Assembly (NCBI GenBank): GCA_036159995.1
Contig: JAYYEI010000043.1
Span: forward strand, 1 to 51,571
Source of the DNA: UBA8752 sp036159995
GTDB taxonomy: Bacteria > Bacteroidota > Bacteroidia > Flavobacteriales_D > Sanyastnellaceae
DNA: 51,571 nt
Direction of reading: 5' to 3'
In this document: positions 24,701 through 32,598 of the stretch, piece after piece
Layout of the letters: each line of letters opens with the position of its first letter
How positions within the stretch are numbered: the first letter of the stretch is position 1
Notes under the pieces: generated by a model
Told to the model about the DNA's origin: nothing
Databases searched by the model: none
What the model saw: only the letters and a program-made list of their open reading frames with translations
Made by a program: the position numbers and the translations under genes

Positions 24701-26211
24701 ATCCCGTTCCCGGACCGGGCGTGTGGTTCACCTTCGAGGGCACGGGTGATTTGCACACCCTCAGCCTGTGCGGCTCCAACATCGACTCCAAGCTCAACCT
24801 GTATGTGAGCGATGCCATCTGCGCTGGCGGCATTCCCGCCCTGTTCGAGTGCGCCATGACGGTCGAGTCGGGTGTCTACGCCTCCGAGGAGAGCGACTTC
24901 ATCAACTGTGGCTTTTTCGACCAGGATGATGCCTGGGTGCAGTTTATCTCCGAGCCCGGACGTCATTATTATGCTTACGTGTCCGCTGAGGACGCCGATG
25001 GCGATCCCGTGACCGATGACAATGGCACAATCGAGCTACTGTTGGACTGCGCTCCCGCCGTGGAGGGCTGCACCAATTTGGTGGCGTGCAACTATGACCC
25101 GGCCGCCAACATCGAGGACGGTTCCTGTGACTATCTCGGCTGCACCTGTCCGGCCGGTTTCGATGAGGGCATTCCGCTGATCCTCGAGATGAACGACAGC
25201 TTTGGTGACGGATGGAACGGGGCAGACTACGTTCTGACGGACGCCGCGGGCGACACCTTGTTGAGTGGGACGCTCGACAGCGCCCTGTACATCCTCGACG
25301 TCGACAACTTCCTCGGTGGAGATGAGGGCTTCGATACGTTCTGCCTCGTGGAGGGTTGCTACAGTTTGACCGTGGGCGGTGGTGATTTCGACGAGGAGAT
25401 TAGCTGGAGCCTGTCCGGATTGGATGGGGAGATCACGACCGGGACAATCGGCTCCGTGAACTTCTCCCTCGGCGGCGTCATCTGCGGTTGCATTGATCCG
25501 ATTGCCTGCAACTACGATGTGACGGCCACCTCCGACAACGGGTCCTGTGATTATGAGACCTGCGCGGGCTGTACCGCTTCGGAAGCGTGCAACTACGACA
25601 ATGACGCGACCATCGAGGATGGCTCCTGCTGCTACGACTACTGCATCCGGCTCCAGATGACTGACGACTTCGGTGACGGTTGGAACGGCGCCCAGTACAG
25701 CCTCTACTCCGTGGACGGGCTCCTGCTCGCCCAAGGCGGTTTGCCGAGCATCGGCTTCACCGTCACGGCCGAGGGCACAAGTGGGACGGACAACTTCTGT
25801 CTCGCCGACGGGTGCTACTACCTTGAGGTCTCCGCCGGTGTGATTCCGGTCGAGGTCGGATGGACCCTGCTTGGAGCCTCCAGTGGCATCACGTCGGGTG
25901 GAGCCCCCAGCTCGCCCGTTTATTTCGAGGTGGGGGAGACCGACTGTATCGCCGGTTGTACGGTCCCTGTGGCCTGCAACTATGACCCGACGGCCAACAT
26001 CACGGTGCTCGAGGACTGCGTCTTCGAGGGGTGTGGTGGTTGCACCTACGACATCGCCGAGAACTATGATTCCGCGGCGCTTCAGGACGACGGCTCCTGC
26101 GAGTTCATCCTGCAGAGTCCGTGCCCGACCGACCTCAACCAGGACGGTGCCACGACGACCGCCGACCTTCTCGAATTCCTCATCAGCTTCGGTGATCCGT
26201 GCACGGAATGA
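21760..26211 (+). CDS. Giant secreted Cys-rich repeat protein with dockerin-like C-terminus (first copy)
   Basis: A 1483-residue exported protein. The signal peptide ends near residue 29 (LVAFAFALQAQSQS). A beta domain with a GLWSTNGFNQSYVIDLSDYG segment follows. The bulk is 13 repeats of about 25 residues with consensus GCTDPTACNYDPxAxxDDGSC, an Asp- and Cys-rich unit like thrombospondin type 3/calcium-binding loops. They alternate with beta modules carrying DxFGDGWNGAxY (five copies) and with pre-peptidase-like domains (GVWYVFNAQADQQMVVSTC). The end CPTDLNQDGATTTADLLEF..SFGDPC is dockerin-like with one EF-hand-type loop. No type IX sorting domain is recognised. It is probably a surface or matrix protein; role in adhesion is inference. 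It shares its domain order with the next gene. Confidence 0.85.
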   Translation: MKLRFPCRLLRSWGILLVAFAFALQAQSQSITLYPDFYATQYGVAVTSLTQGQIVNISEGGLWSTNGFNQSYVIDLSDYGEDTYTIILLDAGADGGISFEVNTTNLPFICGGTCEGELTAGPAAAFNFSLTELDGIPGCMDETACNYDPEAGFNDGSCCYNSCVTVRLYDAFANGWVDGQGNIGSATVGNLSGMEMGSIEFTDGASIDLDLCLVDDCYVLQLDFDNLAVEASWEIIRDGQVILEGGPGVAGGTIEEFFFVGDPACLNEGCTIEGACNYDPSANFNDGSCEYISCQGCTDPTACNYDQTATISNGDCDYACYGCTESGAVNYDAGAIYDDGTCCYEEYFFFLEVGGGSWDGEISWNIRNMETNTVVDFGGAGTHAVCLPEGCYNFEMFDSFQDGWNNGIYTFSTYDGTVVYTGSLDEAEFGDQQISGADRITLGDVDCPVGCTDPTACNFSPNAVFDSGFCNFSCYGCTDFNATNFTPTASIDDGTCIYCAAGELILEVRMTDAFGDGWNGAVYYISELDGDIAATGDLDQADQGDNLTTGTDLVCLAPGCYLFDITPGDDSDDIGWYLEDVAGNFYGTGTDEVSSYGIDFGETGSCTFLGCTDPFCLNYNPSATDDDGSCECPPANNYAYSAQAVQCGAQVAGTLTYAVDGEDLVGTTCSGQDINAAGVWYVFNAQADQQMVVSTCGTDAFNPAGNPLFDSQVFVFKAVDGDLDNLECLGGNDDGCPEGFMSEVAFNVEQGEDYYIHVTRFSQYTSGDEFLLSVECVDCTSGAPINDDCSAALELQNGVPHIGSVCCTSPDNVDVSFLAGFQTSYGSWFQFNSGDYETFFFDLLNLTAANIGLAIFDVGECGDLEAQVGCLVSEQCAGEISQFTVLQPNTDYLFYVFTTDPEDCGQYQFVTNGVYLGCMDPVAPNYDPTATMDDGTCDYLNVVPDNNTCGTATLIECGVPVVGSTGGATNLGAPNLINGCDPVPGPGVWFTFEGTGDLHTLSLCGSNIDSKLNLYVSDAICAGGIPALFECAMTVESGVYASEESDFINCGFFDQDDAWVQFISEPGRHYYAYVSAEDADGDPVTDDNGTIELLLDCAPAVEGCTNLVACNYDPAANIEDGSCDYLGCTCPAGFDEGIPLILEMNDSFGDGWNGADYVLTDAAGDTLLSGTLDSALYILDVDNFLGGDEGFDTFCLVEGCYSLTVGGGDFDEEISWSLSGLDGEITTGTIGSVNFSLGGVICGCIDPIACNYDVTATSDNGSCDYETCAGCTASEACNYDNDATIEDGSCCYDYCIRLQMTDDFGDGWNGAQYSLYSVDGLLLAQGGLPSIGFTVTAEGTSGTDNFCLADGCYYLEVSAGVIPVEVGWTLLGASSGITSGGAPSSPVYFEVGETDCIAGCTVPVACNYDPTANITVLEDCVFEGCGGCTYDIAENYDSAALQDDGSCEFILQSPCPTDLNQDGATTTADLLEFLISFGDPCTE
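22171..26106 (+). repeat. Protein-level repeat array, 13 GCxDxxACNYDP units
   Basis: Units begin at 22171, 22564, 22645, 22723, 23107, 23185, 23587, 24508, 25066, 25486, 25567, 25954 and 26038. Several come as adjacent pairs or triplets about 80 bases apart (22564-22723, 23107-23185, 25486-25567, 25954-26038); the rest are separated by larger beta modules. They are conserved mainly at the protein level, with some nearly identical DNA stretches. Confidence 0.9.
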
Positions 26212-26446
26212 GGTGAATCTCAGGGTCTGACGACGCTGACAAAGTTTTTTGGTCGACCCGGCTGAGGTCGATAAGCCCCGGGAAGAACCTCCCGGGGCTT
26301 TTTTGACTCCGACCGATGATTATCAGTCTTCTATGAGTCACGCTGAGAATCGTGTCTTTCGGACAGCCTGATTTTGCGGCTGAAAGTCTTCCGGATTCGC
26401 CGACGTTTCCGCTATATTGCTCCGGCAATTGGAAAAAACCTTAATC
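26212..26446. other. Intergenic region between the two giant genes
   Basis: 235 bases with the terminator at 26274-26304. The second half should contain the promoter of the second giant gene; TATATTGC at 26413 resembles a -7 box but has no -33 partner at the right distance. Nothing else is evident. Confidence 0.5.
26274..26304 (+). terminator. Rho-independent terminator after the first giant gene
   Basis: A perfect 9-base-pair stem AGCCCCGGG/CCCGGGGCT with an 8-base loop, followed by a run of six T. It ends the transcript about 63 bases after the stop codon and separates the two giant genes. Confidence 0.93.
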
Positions 26447-29400
26447 ATGAACCTGAGAACTTCCATTCTCCGAGGTGCTTTTGCGACGTTCGCAGTGGCC
26501 CTCTTTGCGTCTCTCCAGGCGCAGACCATCACCTTTACTGCCGACGCTTGGCCGGGTGAGGTCACGACTTGTATTGTCACCTTCAACGGCGACACCATTT
26601 TTAACGTCTCGGACAATACTGTCCTCTGGCCCGGTGGGGCAGGCTCTTCCTCCGACTTCAGCATCGCCACGTTTGGCGCTGGTGATTACACGGTGGAGAT
26701 CAACGACACCTTCGGAGATGGAGGCACCACATGGTCGCTCGATCCGACCCCGTTTAACTGTACGGGTGAATGTGGTGGAACTGTGGCCGGAAACGGGTCC
26801 ACGTTCGCTTTCTCGCTTATCAGCGATGTTCCGGGCTGCACAGATACTGGTGCTCTGAACTATAACATGGATGCCACGCTCGACGATGGCTCTTGTCTTT
26901 ACGATCAGTGTCCGGATTCTTCCGAGACCATGGTCTTCATCGAAATGACCGACACCTGGGGTGACGGTTGGAACGGCAACACCTATGAAATTCTCGTGGG
27001 CGGAGCGGTAATCGCTTCCGGTTCTCTCGACGCCTCCATCATTGGAAATGGTGGTACGGCTGGCGGCCCGAATCTTGGTCAGGACACCCTCTGCATTCCG
27101 AACAATGCTTGCTTCGAGGTTACTTCCGGTGGCGGAAGCTTCCTCGGTGAGATCGCTTGGACCATGTACAATGTGTACACCGGTGACATCATCGCTCAGG
27201 ACCAAGATGGCGGCACCGTGAATTTCTACTTCGGAGACACTGCTGAGACCTGCGGATGTACCGATGCTACAGCCCTCAACTTCGATGGCAATGCCACGGT
27301 GGACGACGGAAGTTGCGTTTTCCCAAGCTGTCCCGACGGCGAGACCCTCGTGCAGTTTATGATGTTCGACACTTTTGGTGACGGATGGGACGGCACGACT
27401 TACACGCTGACATCCGGTGATGGCACGCCTGTGGCTAACGGTAGTCTTGACAATGCCCAGTTCACGGTGGCTGCCGGTTCTCAGGGTTACGATTTTTTCT
27501 GTCTCTCCGAAACGGAGTGCTACGTGCTCGAGCTCGCCGGCGGTTCCTTCCCAGGAGAGAAGGAGTGGCAGATCATCGATTACAATACTGGCGAGATCCT
27601 TTATGACCAGACCAACAATGACGGATTCGGCGCCTTTGGTGTGGCTGGACCTGGTGTGGCTTGTGGTTGCACGGATGCTACTGCCTTCAACTACGATGAA
27701 GATGCCACGGCAGATGACGGATCTTGCTTCACCCCGTCCTGTGACGCTTCTGGTGCGGGTGACAGCACGAGCTACATCCTTCACCTGAATCACGACATCT
27801 ACCTATACTGGGGCAACAATGCTGCGTACATCTACGAGGCCGGTGGCGACACCATCCTTAACGCGGGTTACTTCGACGGTCTTTACGCCCCGGATTATGA
27901 GGGCACGGTGGTCGACGGTTACTGGGAGTTCTGCATCCCGAGCGATGCCTGTCTCCAGTTCTCCGGTGGCGGCGGTTCCCCGGCTGGTCTGCCGATCTGG
28001 GAGATCATGGACTTCTCCGGCAACGTGATCCACACGGGTGGACTCGGTGTCTACGACATCGGTTTCGGTACCAGTGCTGACAACTGTGTGAGCGGTTGTA
28101 CGCTGACCGCGGCCATCAACTACGACCCCGCTGCCACCATCGACGATGGTTCCTGCGTTGTGTGTGACAACGGCCAGCTCGGTCTGTACCTCACCCTCCA
28201 GGATGACTTCGGCACGGGCTGGAGCCCCGGCAACGACTACTACGTGGTGGACGAGGAGACGGGTGACACTGTGCTGACTGGCACGATGGCTCCGGGTCCG
28301 ACGACCACGGAGGTCATCAACTGCCTCGACATCGGTTGCTACACCTTCAGCACCGGTGCCATCTTTGGAACGGAGGGTTGGGCCATCGCCGACAACCTCG
28401 GCAACGTCTACGCCCCGCTCACCTACGGTCAGGCGAATGCATACCCTGTTGCTTTCGGTGGCACGGATGTGACCGACTGCGCGTTCCCGGGATGTACCGA
28501 TCCACAGGCCAACAACTACAATATCTCCGCCAGTGTGGACGACGGAAGCTGCCAGTTCCCGCCGGACAACGACAACCCGGAGACCGCTCAGGCTATCGCC
28601 TGTGACTTGATTCTCACCGGTACGCTCGAGAACGCCAATGGCGACGAGTACAACGGCACGAGCGTCCTTGGAAACTCCATCTCCGACAACGCAGCCATTT
28701 GGTACGAGTTCAACGCGGACCAAGACTACCAAGTGACCTTCAATACCTGCGCTTCCGCTGACGTGGACAACGGTGTGACTGATACGGATGTCATCGTCTT
28801 CATTGAGAATGCGGATGGCACGCTGACCGCTATCGCCACCAACGATGATTCCGGCGTCCCCGGCTGTGGTTTCGGTACGACCGGCACTTTCAACTCTATT
28901 GTGAGCATCAACGCTGAGCAGGGCAACAATTACTTCGTTCGTGTGGGTACCTACAGCAGCTTCACAACCCAGACGGGTATTGTGATCGAAGCCACCTGTG
29001 CTTCTTGCCCCGACGGCTTCCCGGTCAATGACGATCTCTGTGACGTGGCCCTGCCGCTCGTGGATGGTGGCTCCTACGATGGAAGTCTGTGTTGCAGCGG
29101 TCCGGACGAGGACTTCGGCCTCGGATCCTTGAGCACGTTCGCTACGACCTACGGTGTGTGGTACCAGCTCGAGACCGATACCGCTTACAACCTGTACAAC
29201 GTCACCGTAGATGCTACGGGAACGGGTGCCGTGGGTTACGCCATCTACAGCGGTGAGGATTGCACGGACCTGTCCGACCTTTCCGGAGGTGTGGTCATGG
29301 GCTCCGTCCAAGAAGAAATGAACCAGTGGTTTGCTCCCGAGCAGGAAGGCCCCGTGACGGCGGGCGTCTCCAACCCAGCGGGCGACCTGAATTACTACGT

Positions 29401-31723
29401 CTACATCTGGACGACCCAGACCGACGAGTGCGGTTCCTATAGCATCGCGGTGTCCGCCGAAGTCCAGGGCTGTACTGATGCAACTGCGTCCAACTACAAC
29501 CCGGATGCGACGGTCAACAGCGGATGTCTCTATATCGGTGTGACTCAGCCCAACGACAGTTGCGACAACGCCATCGCCATCGCGTGCGGCGAGACGCTGT
29601 CCGGCAACACGGGTGGTGCGACCGCCGTGGGCGGGGACAACGCCTGCGGAGGCAGCGGAACCGGTGTGTGGTATACGCTTGACAACGGTGCTCAGGAGCA
29701 GCTGATCACGATCAGCACCTGCGGCTCCACCGTCGCGACCGAATTCGAAGTCTTCCAGGAGGTTGACGCGCCGGACGCCACGCTCGAGGTGAACAGCCTG
29801 AACTCCGACAATTACCTGAACATCAGCGCCGTCATCGAGTACAATGGTGACACCGTGGCGACGATTCCGGCCGGCGAGCTCTTCCCGACCGTGTTCAACG
29901 ACTTCTACTACGGTTTGTCCGGTGGTGACTACACCGTGTACTTCACGAACGAGGGCACCGAGCTCGATGGCATCGCTGCCGCGGTCATCACCTCGGATGG
30001 AAGTGCCAGCCCGCTCTGCCTTGGTAGCTGTACCACCGACCCGCAGGTGTGCTTCGATTTGAGCATCAACACGGACACGTTCGTTGGAGAGACGAGTTGG
30101 ACGATTACCAACAGCAGTGGTTCTGTCGTCGCCAGCGGTGCTCCGTCTTTTGCCAATGCAACGAACACGGAAACCCTCTGCCTCCCGGCTGGTTCCTACA
30201 CGCTCAACGTAGCGGACAGCTTCGGTGACGGTATTGCCGGAACCGGTTCCGACGACGTGAACCTGACCACCGCCAGCGGTGACCAGTTGATTGTGGCCGG
30301 CGACGTGCTCGGAAGTGGCTCCAGCTTCGACTTTACCCTCGAAGCCAGCCCATTCAACTTCCCGGCTGGAGCTACGGTTGAGCAGTCCTTCACCATCTTC
30401 GGTGGTACGGGCATCTGCTCCAGCCTCCTCTGCTGGAACGAAGGCGACAACACGGAGACGATGTCCGAGTCCTGCGATAACGGGGAGACCTTCCAGTTCA
30501 TCTCCGACGACAACGCCAGCACTTACGCCATCCTCGTGGCCGCCGGTAGCGGCTCCCTCGGTGGGCCGTTCGACTTGAGCGTCACCTGTGAGCCGGTTGT
30601 TTATGGCTGTATGGATGACATGGCATGCAACTACAACGCAGACGCCAACGTGGACGACCCGAACGCCCCCTGTGACTTTATCAGCTGCCTCGGCTGTGAC
30701 ACGGAGACTTGGGAGTACTGCTACGACAATAACGAGAGCTGGAGCTTCACGCTGGTGAACCCGAACGGCGGTACGATCGTCGTCGACCTCACCGGTACGC
30801 TCATCGAGCAGGGCTGGGACGAGCTCACCATCGACGACGCTGCCACGGGGGCCAACCTGTACAACAGCGATGTGGATCCGGATGAGAGCCTTGTGCTCGG
30901 CACCGACTCCCTGACCGTCAGCTTCACTTCCGACGGTTCCGTGAGCTGTGTGTCCAGTACGACGGGCTACTACATCAGCTTGGCCATCACCTGTGCTCCG
31001 GCTCCGTCGACTGGTTGTGCTGACGAGACCGCTTGTAACTACAATGGTCCGGTCGACTTCGCCGACAATACGCTTTGTGACTACAGCTGCCTCGGTTGCA
31101 CGAACCCCGACGCTGTGAACTACAACCCGTTCGCCTCTGTGGATGATGGTTCCTGTTGCTTCGGTGCGTTCATCGAGTTCAACATGTTCGACAGCTTCGG
31201 TGACGGATGGAACGGTGCCACGTACACCTTCTACGATGCCGCTGGCAACGCAGTTGCTTCCGGAGACCTGCTTTCTACCGAGAATGGCGGAGATTCCGAC
31301 ACCGACCAGATCTGTGTGGATACGCCGGGTTGCTACACCCTCATCGTGACAGACGGCACGTTCCCGGGTGAGATCTCATGGACGATTTCCGGCGCTGCCT
31401 TCAACAACACCGAAGGTGGAACGGGAACATACCTAGTGGGTCTCGGCACCGCTTGTACGGAAGGCTGCACGCTGCCGTTCGCTCCGAACTACGTCTCCGC
31501 TGACAGCGTCGACATCGAGAACAACGCTCTGTGTGACTTCTCGAATTACGTGATGGGTTGCACCTACCCGGATGCATCCAACTTCGACGAGACCGCCACG
31601 AACGACGATGGTTCCTGCGAATTCGAGATCGCCAACCCCTGCCCGACCGACCTCAACGGCGACGGACAGACGACGACCTCCGACCTCCTGATCTTCCTCG
31701 GCGCCTTCGGTACTGACTGCTGA
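26447..31723 (+). CDS. Giant secreted Cys-rich repeat protein with dockerin-like C-terminus (second copy)
   Basis: A 1758-residue paralogue of the preceding gene. The ATG at 26447 was chosen because it gives a clean signal peptide (MNLRTSILRGAFATFAVALF...LQAQ); an in-frame TTG at 26417 would add ten residues. After an N-terminal beta domain (WPGGAGSSSDF) it has 11 repeats of the GCTDxxAxNYxPxAxxDDGSC type, several DTFGDGWNG modules, pre-peptidase-like domains (AAIWYEFNADQDYQVTFNTC) and extra beta regions absent from the first copy (about 29700-30600). It ends CPTDLNGDGQTTTSDLLIF..AFGTDC, nearly the same cap as the first copy. No type IX sorting domain is recognised. Expected outside the cell; many Asp-rich loops suggest calcium binding. 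A strong terminator follows. Confidence 0.85.
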   Translation: MNLRTSILRGAFATFAVALFASLQAQTITFTADAWPGEVTTCIVTFNGDTIFNVSDNTVLWPGGAGSSSDFSIATFGAGDYTVEINDTFGDGGTTWSLDPTPFNCTGECGGTVAGNGSTFAFSLISDVPGCTDTGALNYNMDATLDDGSCLYDQCPDSSETMVFIEMTDTWGDGWNGNTYEILVGGAVIASGSLDASIIGNGGTAGGPNLGQDTLCIPNNACFEVTSGGGSFLGEIAWTMYNVYTGDIIAQDQDGGTVNFYFGDTAETCGCTDATALNFDGNATVDDGSCVFPSCPDGETLVQFMMFDTFGDGWDGTTYTLTSGDGTPVANGSLDNAQFTVAAGSQGYDFFCLSETECYVLELAGGSFPGEKEWQIIDYNTGEILYDQTNNDGFGAFGVAGPGVACGCTDATAFNYDEDATADDGSCFTPSCDASGAGDSTSYILHLNHDIYLYWGNNAAYIYEAGGDTILNAGYFDGLYAPDYEGTVVDGYWEFCIPSDACLQFSGGGGSPAGLPIWEIMDFSGNVIHTGGLGVYDIGFGTSADNCVSGCTLTAAINYDPAATIDDGSCVVCDNGQLGLYLTLQDDFGTGWSPGNDYYVVDEETGDTVLTGTMAPGPTTTEVINCLDIGCYTFSTGAIFGTEGWAIADNLGNVYAPLTYGQANAYPVAFGGTDVTDCAFPGCTDPQANNYNISASVDDGSCQFPPDNDNPETAQAIACDLILTGTLENANGDEYNGTSVLGNSISDNAAIWYEFNADQDYQVTFNTCASADVDNGVTDTDVIVFIENADGTLTAIATNDDSGVPGCGFGTTGTFNSIVSINAEQGNNYFVRVGTYSSFTTQTGIVIEATCASCPDGFPVNDDLCDVALPLVDGGSYDGSLCCSGPDEDFGLGSLSTFATTYGVWYQLETDTAYNLYNVTVDATGTGAVGYAIYSGEDCTDLSDLSGGVVMGSVQEEMNQWFAPEQEGPVTAGVSNPAGDLNYYVYIWTTQTDECGSYSIAVSAEVQGCTDATASNYNPDATVNSGCLYIGVTQPNDSCDNAIAIACGETLSGNTGGATAVGGDNACGGSGTGVWYTLDNGAQEQLITISTCGSTVATEFEVFQEVDAPDATLEVNSLNSDNYLNISAVIEYNGDTVATIPAGELFPTVFNDFYYGLSGGDYTVYFTNEGTELDGIAAAVITSDGSASPLCLGSCTTDPQVCFDLSINTDTFVGETSWTITNSSGSVVASGAPSFANATNTETLCLPAGSYTLNVADSFGDGIAGTGSDDVNLTTASGDQLIVAGDVLGSGSSFDFTLEASPFNFPAGATVEQSFTIFGGTGICSSLLCWNEGDNTETMSESCDNGETFQFISDDNASTYAILVAAGSGSLGGPFDLSVTCEPVVYGCMDDMACNYNADANVDDPNAPCDFISCLGCDTETWEYCYDNNESWSFTLVNPNGGTIVVDLTGTLIEQGWDELTIDDAATGANLYNSDVDPDESLVLGTDSLTVSFTSDGSVSCVSSTTGYYISLAITCAPAPSTGCADETACNYNGPVDFADNTLCDYSCLGCTNPDAVNYNPFASVDDGSCCFGAFIEFNMFDSFGDGWNGATYTFYDAAGNAVASGDLLSTENGGDSDTDQICVDTPGCYTLIVTDGTFPGEISWTISGAAFNNTEGGTGTYLVGLGTACTEGCTLPFAPNYVSADSVDIENNALCDFSNYVMGCTYPDASNFDETATNDDGSCEFEIANPCPTDLNGDGQTTTSDLLIFLGAFGTDC
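26834..31620 (+). repeat. Protein-level repeat array, 11 GCTDxxAxNYxP units
   Basis: Units begin at 26834, 27254, 27665, 28094, 28490, 29468, 30605, 31013, 31094, 31463 and 31556. The first five are regularly spaced at roughly 400-430 bases, which reflects a composite unit of one Cys-rich repeat plus one beta module; spacing becomes irregular later. Confidence 0.9.
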
Positions 31724-31762
31724 TCACAGGATCGCCGGAACGGAAACGTTTCGAACCTCTTG

Positions 31763-31796
31763 GAAAGGCCCGACGCAAGTCGGGCCTTTCTCTTTT
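31763..31796 (+). terminator. Rho-independent terminator after the second giant gene
   Basis: A perfect 12-base-pair stem GAAAGGCCCGAC/GTCGGGCCTTTC closed by a GCAA tetraloop, followed by TCTTTT. It lies 40 bases after the stop codon and only 15 bases before the next start codon. Confidence 0.93.
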
Positions 31797-31811
31797 CCCC
31801 ATCTTCGCAAC

Positions 31812-32594
31812 ATGATGACGGCAGTGATGGTGACCGGAGCGGGCACCGGGATTGGACGGGCGTCGGCGGTTCGCCTGGCGCGGGAAGGACATGCGGTTCT
31901 TCTGGTGGGGCGACGGCGAGAGCCGTTGATCGAGACGCTGTCCTTGTTGGATGGGGAGGGCCACAAGGTCATGGCGGTCGATGTGTCCAATCGACGAGCG
32001 ATGCATGCGGCGCTGGCAGAGGCGCTGGGCGAACCTGGATCGGGTCCGCTTCACTTGGTTGGCGTGTTTGCCAATGCCGGCATCGGTGGGGCGAATGCCT
32101 ATGACGTGGAAGGGGAGGCAGACCGTTGGGAGGAGATCCTTCGGGTCAATGTGACCGGAGTGTACGTCACGTTGCAGGAATGTCGCCCCTACCTTGTGGC
32201 GGCCCAGCGGGAAGTGACCCATGCTGTGGTAACGTCCAGCGTGCTCGGGCGTTTCGGTGTGCCCGGTCAATCAGCGTACGTCACGTCCAAGACGGCTGTA
32301 CTCGGACTGGTCCGGAGTCTTGCTGTAGAGTGGGGGGGAGAGGGCATTCTGGTCAATGCAATTTGTCCCGGATGGGTGGAGACCGACATGGCAAGGGAAA
32401 GCATCCAACGCATGGCGGATGCACAGGGCATCAGCTATGCCGAATGCCATGCCCAACAGTGCGCGGTGTTGCCCACCGGCAAAATGAGCAGTCCGGAGGA
32501 GATGGCCGAAGCCGTTGCGTGGTTGATGTCTCCGGCCCAGACGGGCATGACGGGCCAAGCGGTGGACGTCAACAATGGCAGTTGGATGGGATAA
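31812..32594 (+). CDS. Short-chain dehydrogenase/reductase
   Basis: A 260-residue NAD(P)-dependent oxidoreductase with a Rossmann fold. The cofactor motif TGAGTGIG is near residues 8-15, FANAGIGG is the NAG motif, and the catalytic residues are Ser in TSSVLG and Tyr/Lys in YVTSK; CPGWVETDM is the usual PG motif. An Arg-rich stretch after the second strand (VGRRREP) suggests NADP preference. The start (ATG ATG at 31812) is unusually close to the preceding terminator. It heads a plus-strand run with the M28 peptidase, nitroreductase and two envelope proteins. The substrate is unknown. Confidence 0.92.
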   Translation: MMTAVMVTGAGTGIGRASAVRLAREGHAVLLVGRRREPLIETLSLLDGEGHKVMAVDVSNRRAMHAALAEALGEPGSGPLHLVGVFANAGIGGANAYDVEGEADRWEEILRVNVTGVYVTLQECRPYLVAAQREVTHAVVTSSVLGRFGVPGQSAYVTSKTAVLGLVRSLAVEWGGEGILVNAICPGWVETDMARESIQRMADAQGISYAECHAQQCAVLPTGKMSSPEEMAEAVAWLMSPAQTGMTGQAVDVNNGSWMG

Positions 32595-32598
32595 GACC

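Noticed and set aside
21637..24966. Open frame of over 1100 codons antisense to the first giant repeat protein
   Set aside because: It mirrors the strong third-position GC bias and the repeats of the sense gene. The translation is low-complexity (Val/Glu/Arg/Gly-rich) and the sense strand has signal peptide, domains and terminator.
22171..31620. Possible tandem DNA repeat or CRISPR-like array
   Set aside because: The periodic element is a protein-level repeat in one long reading frame. DNA identity between units is partial and spacers are not uniform.
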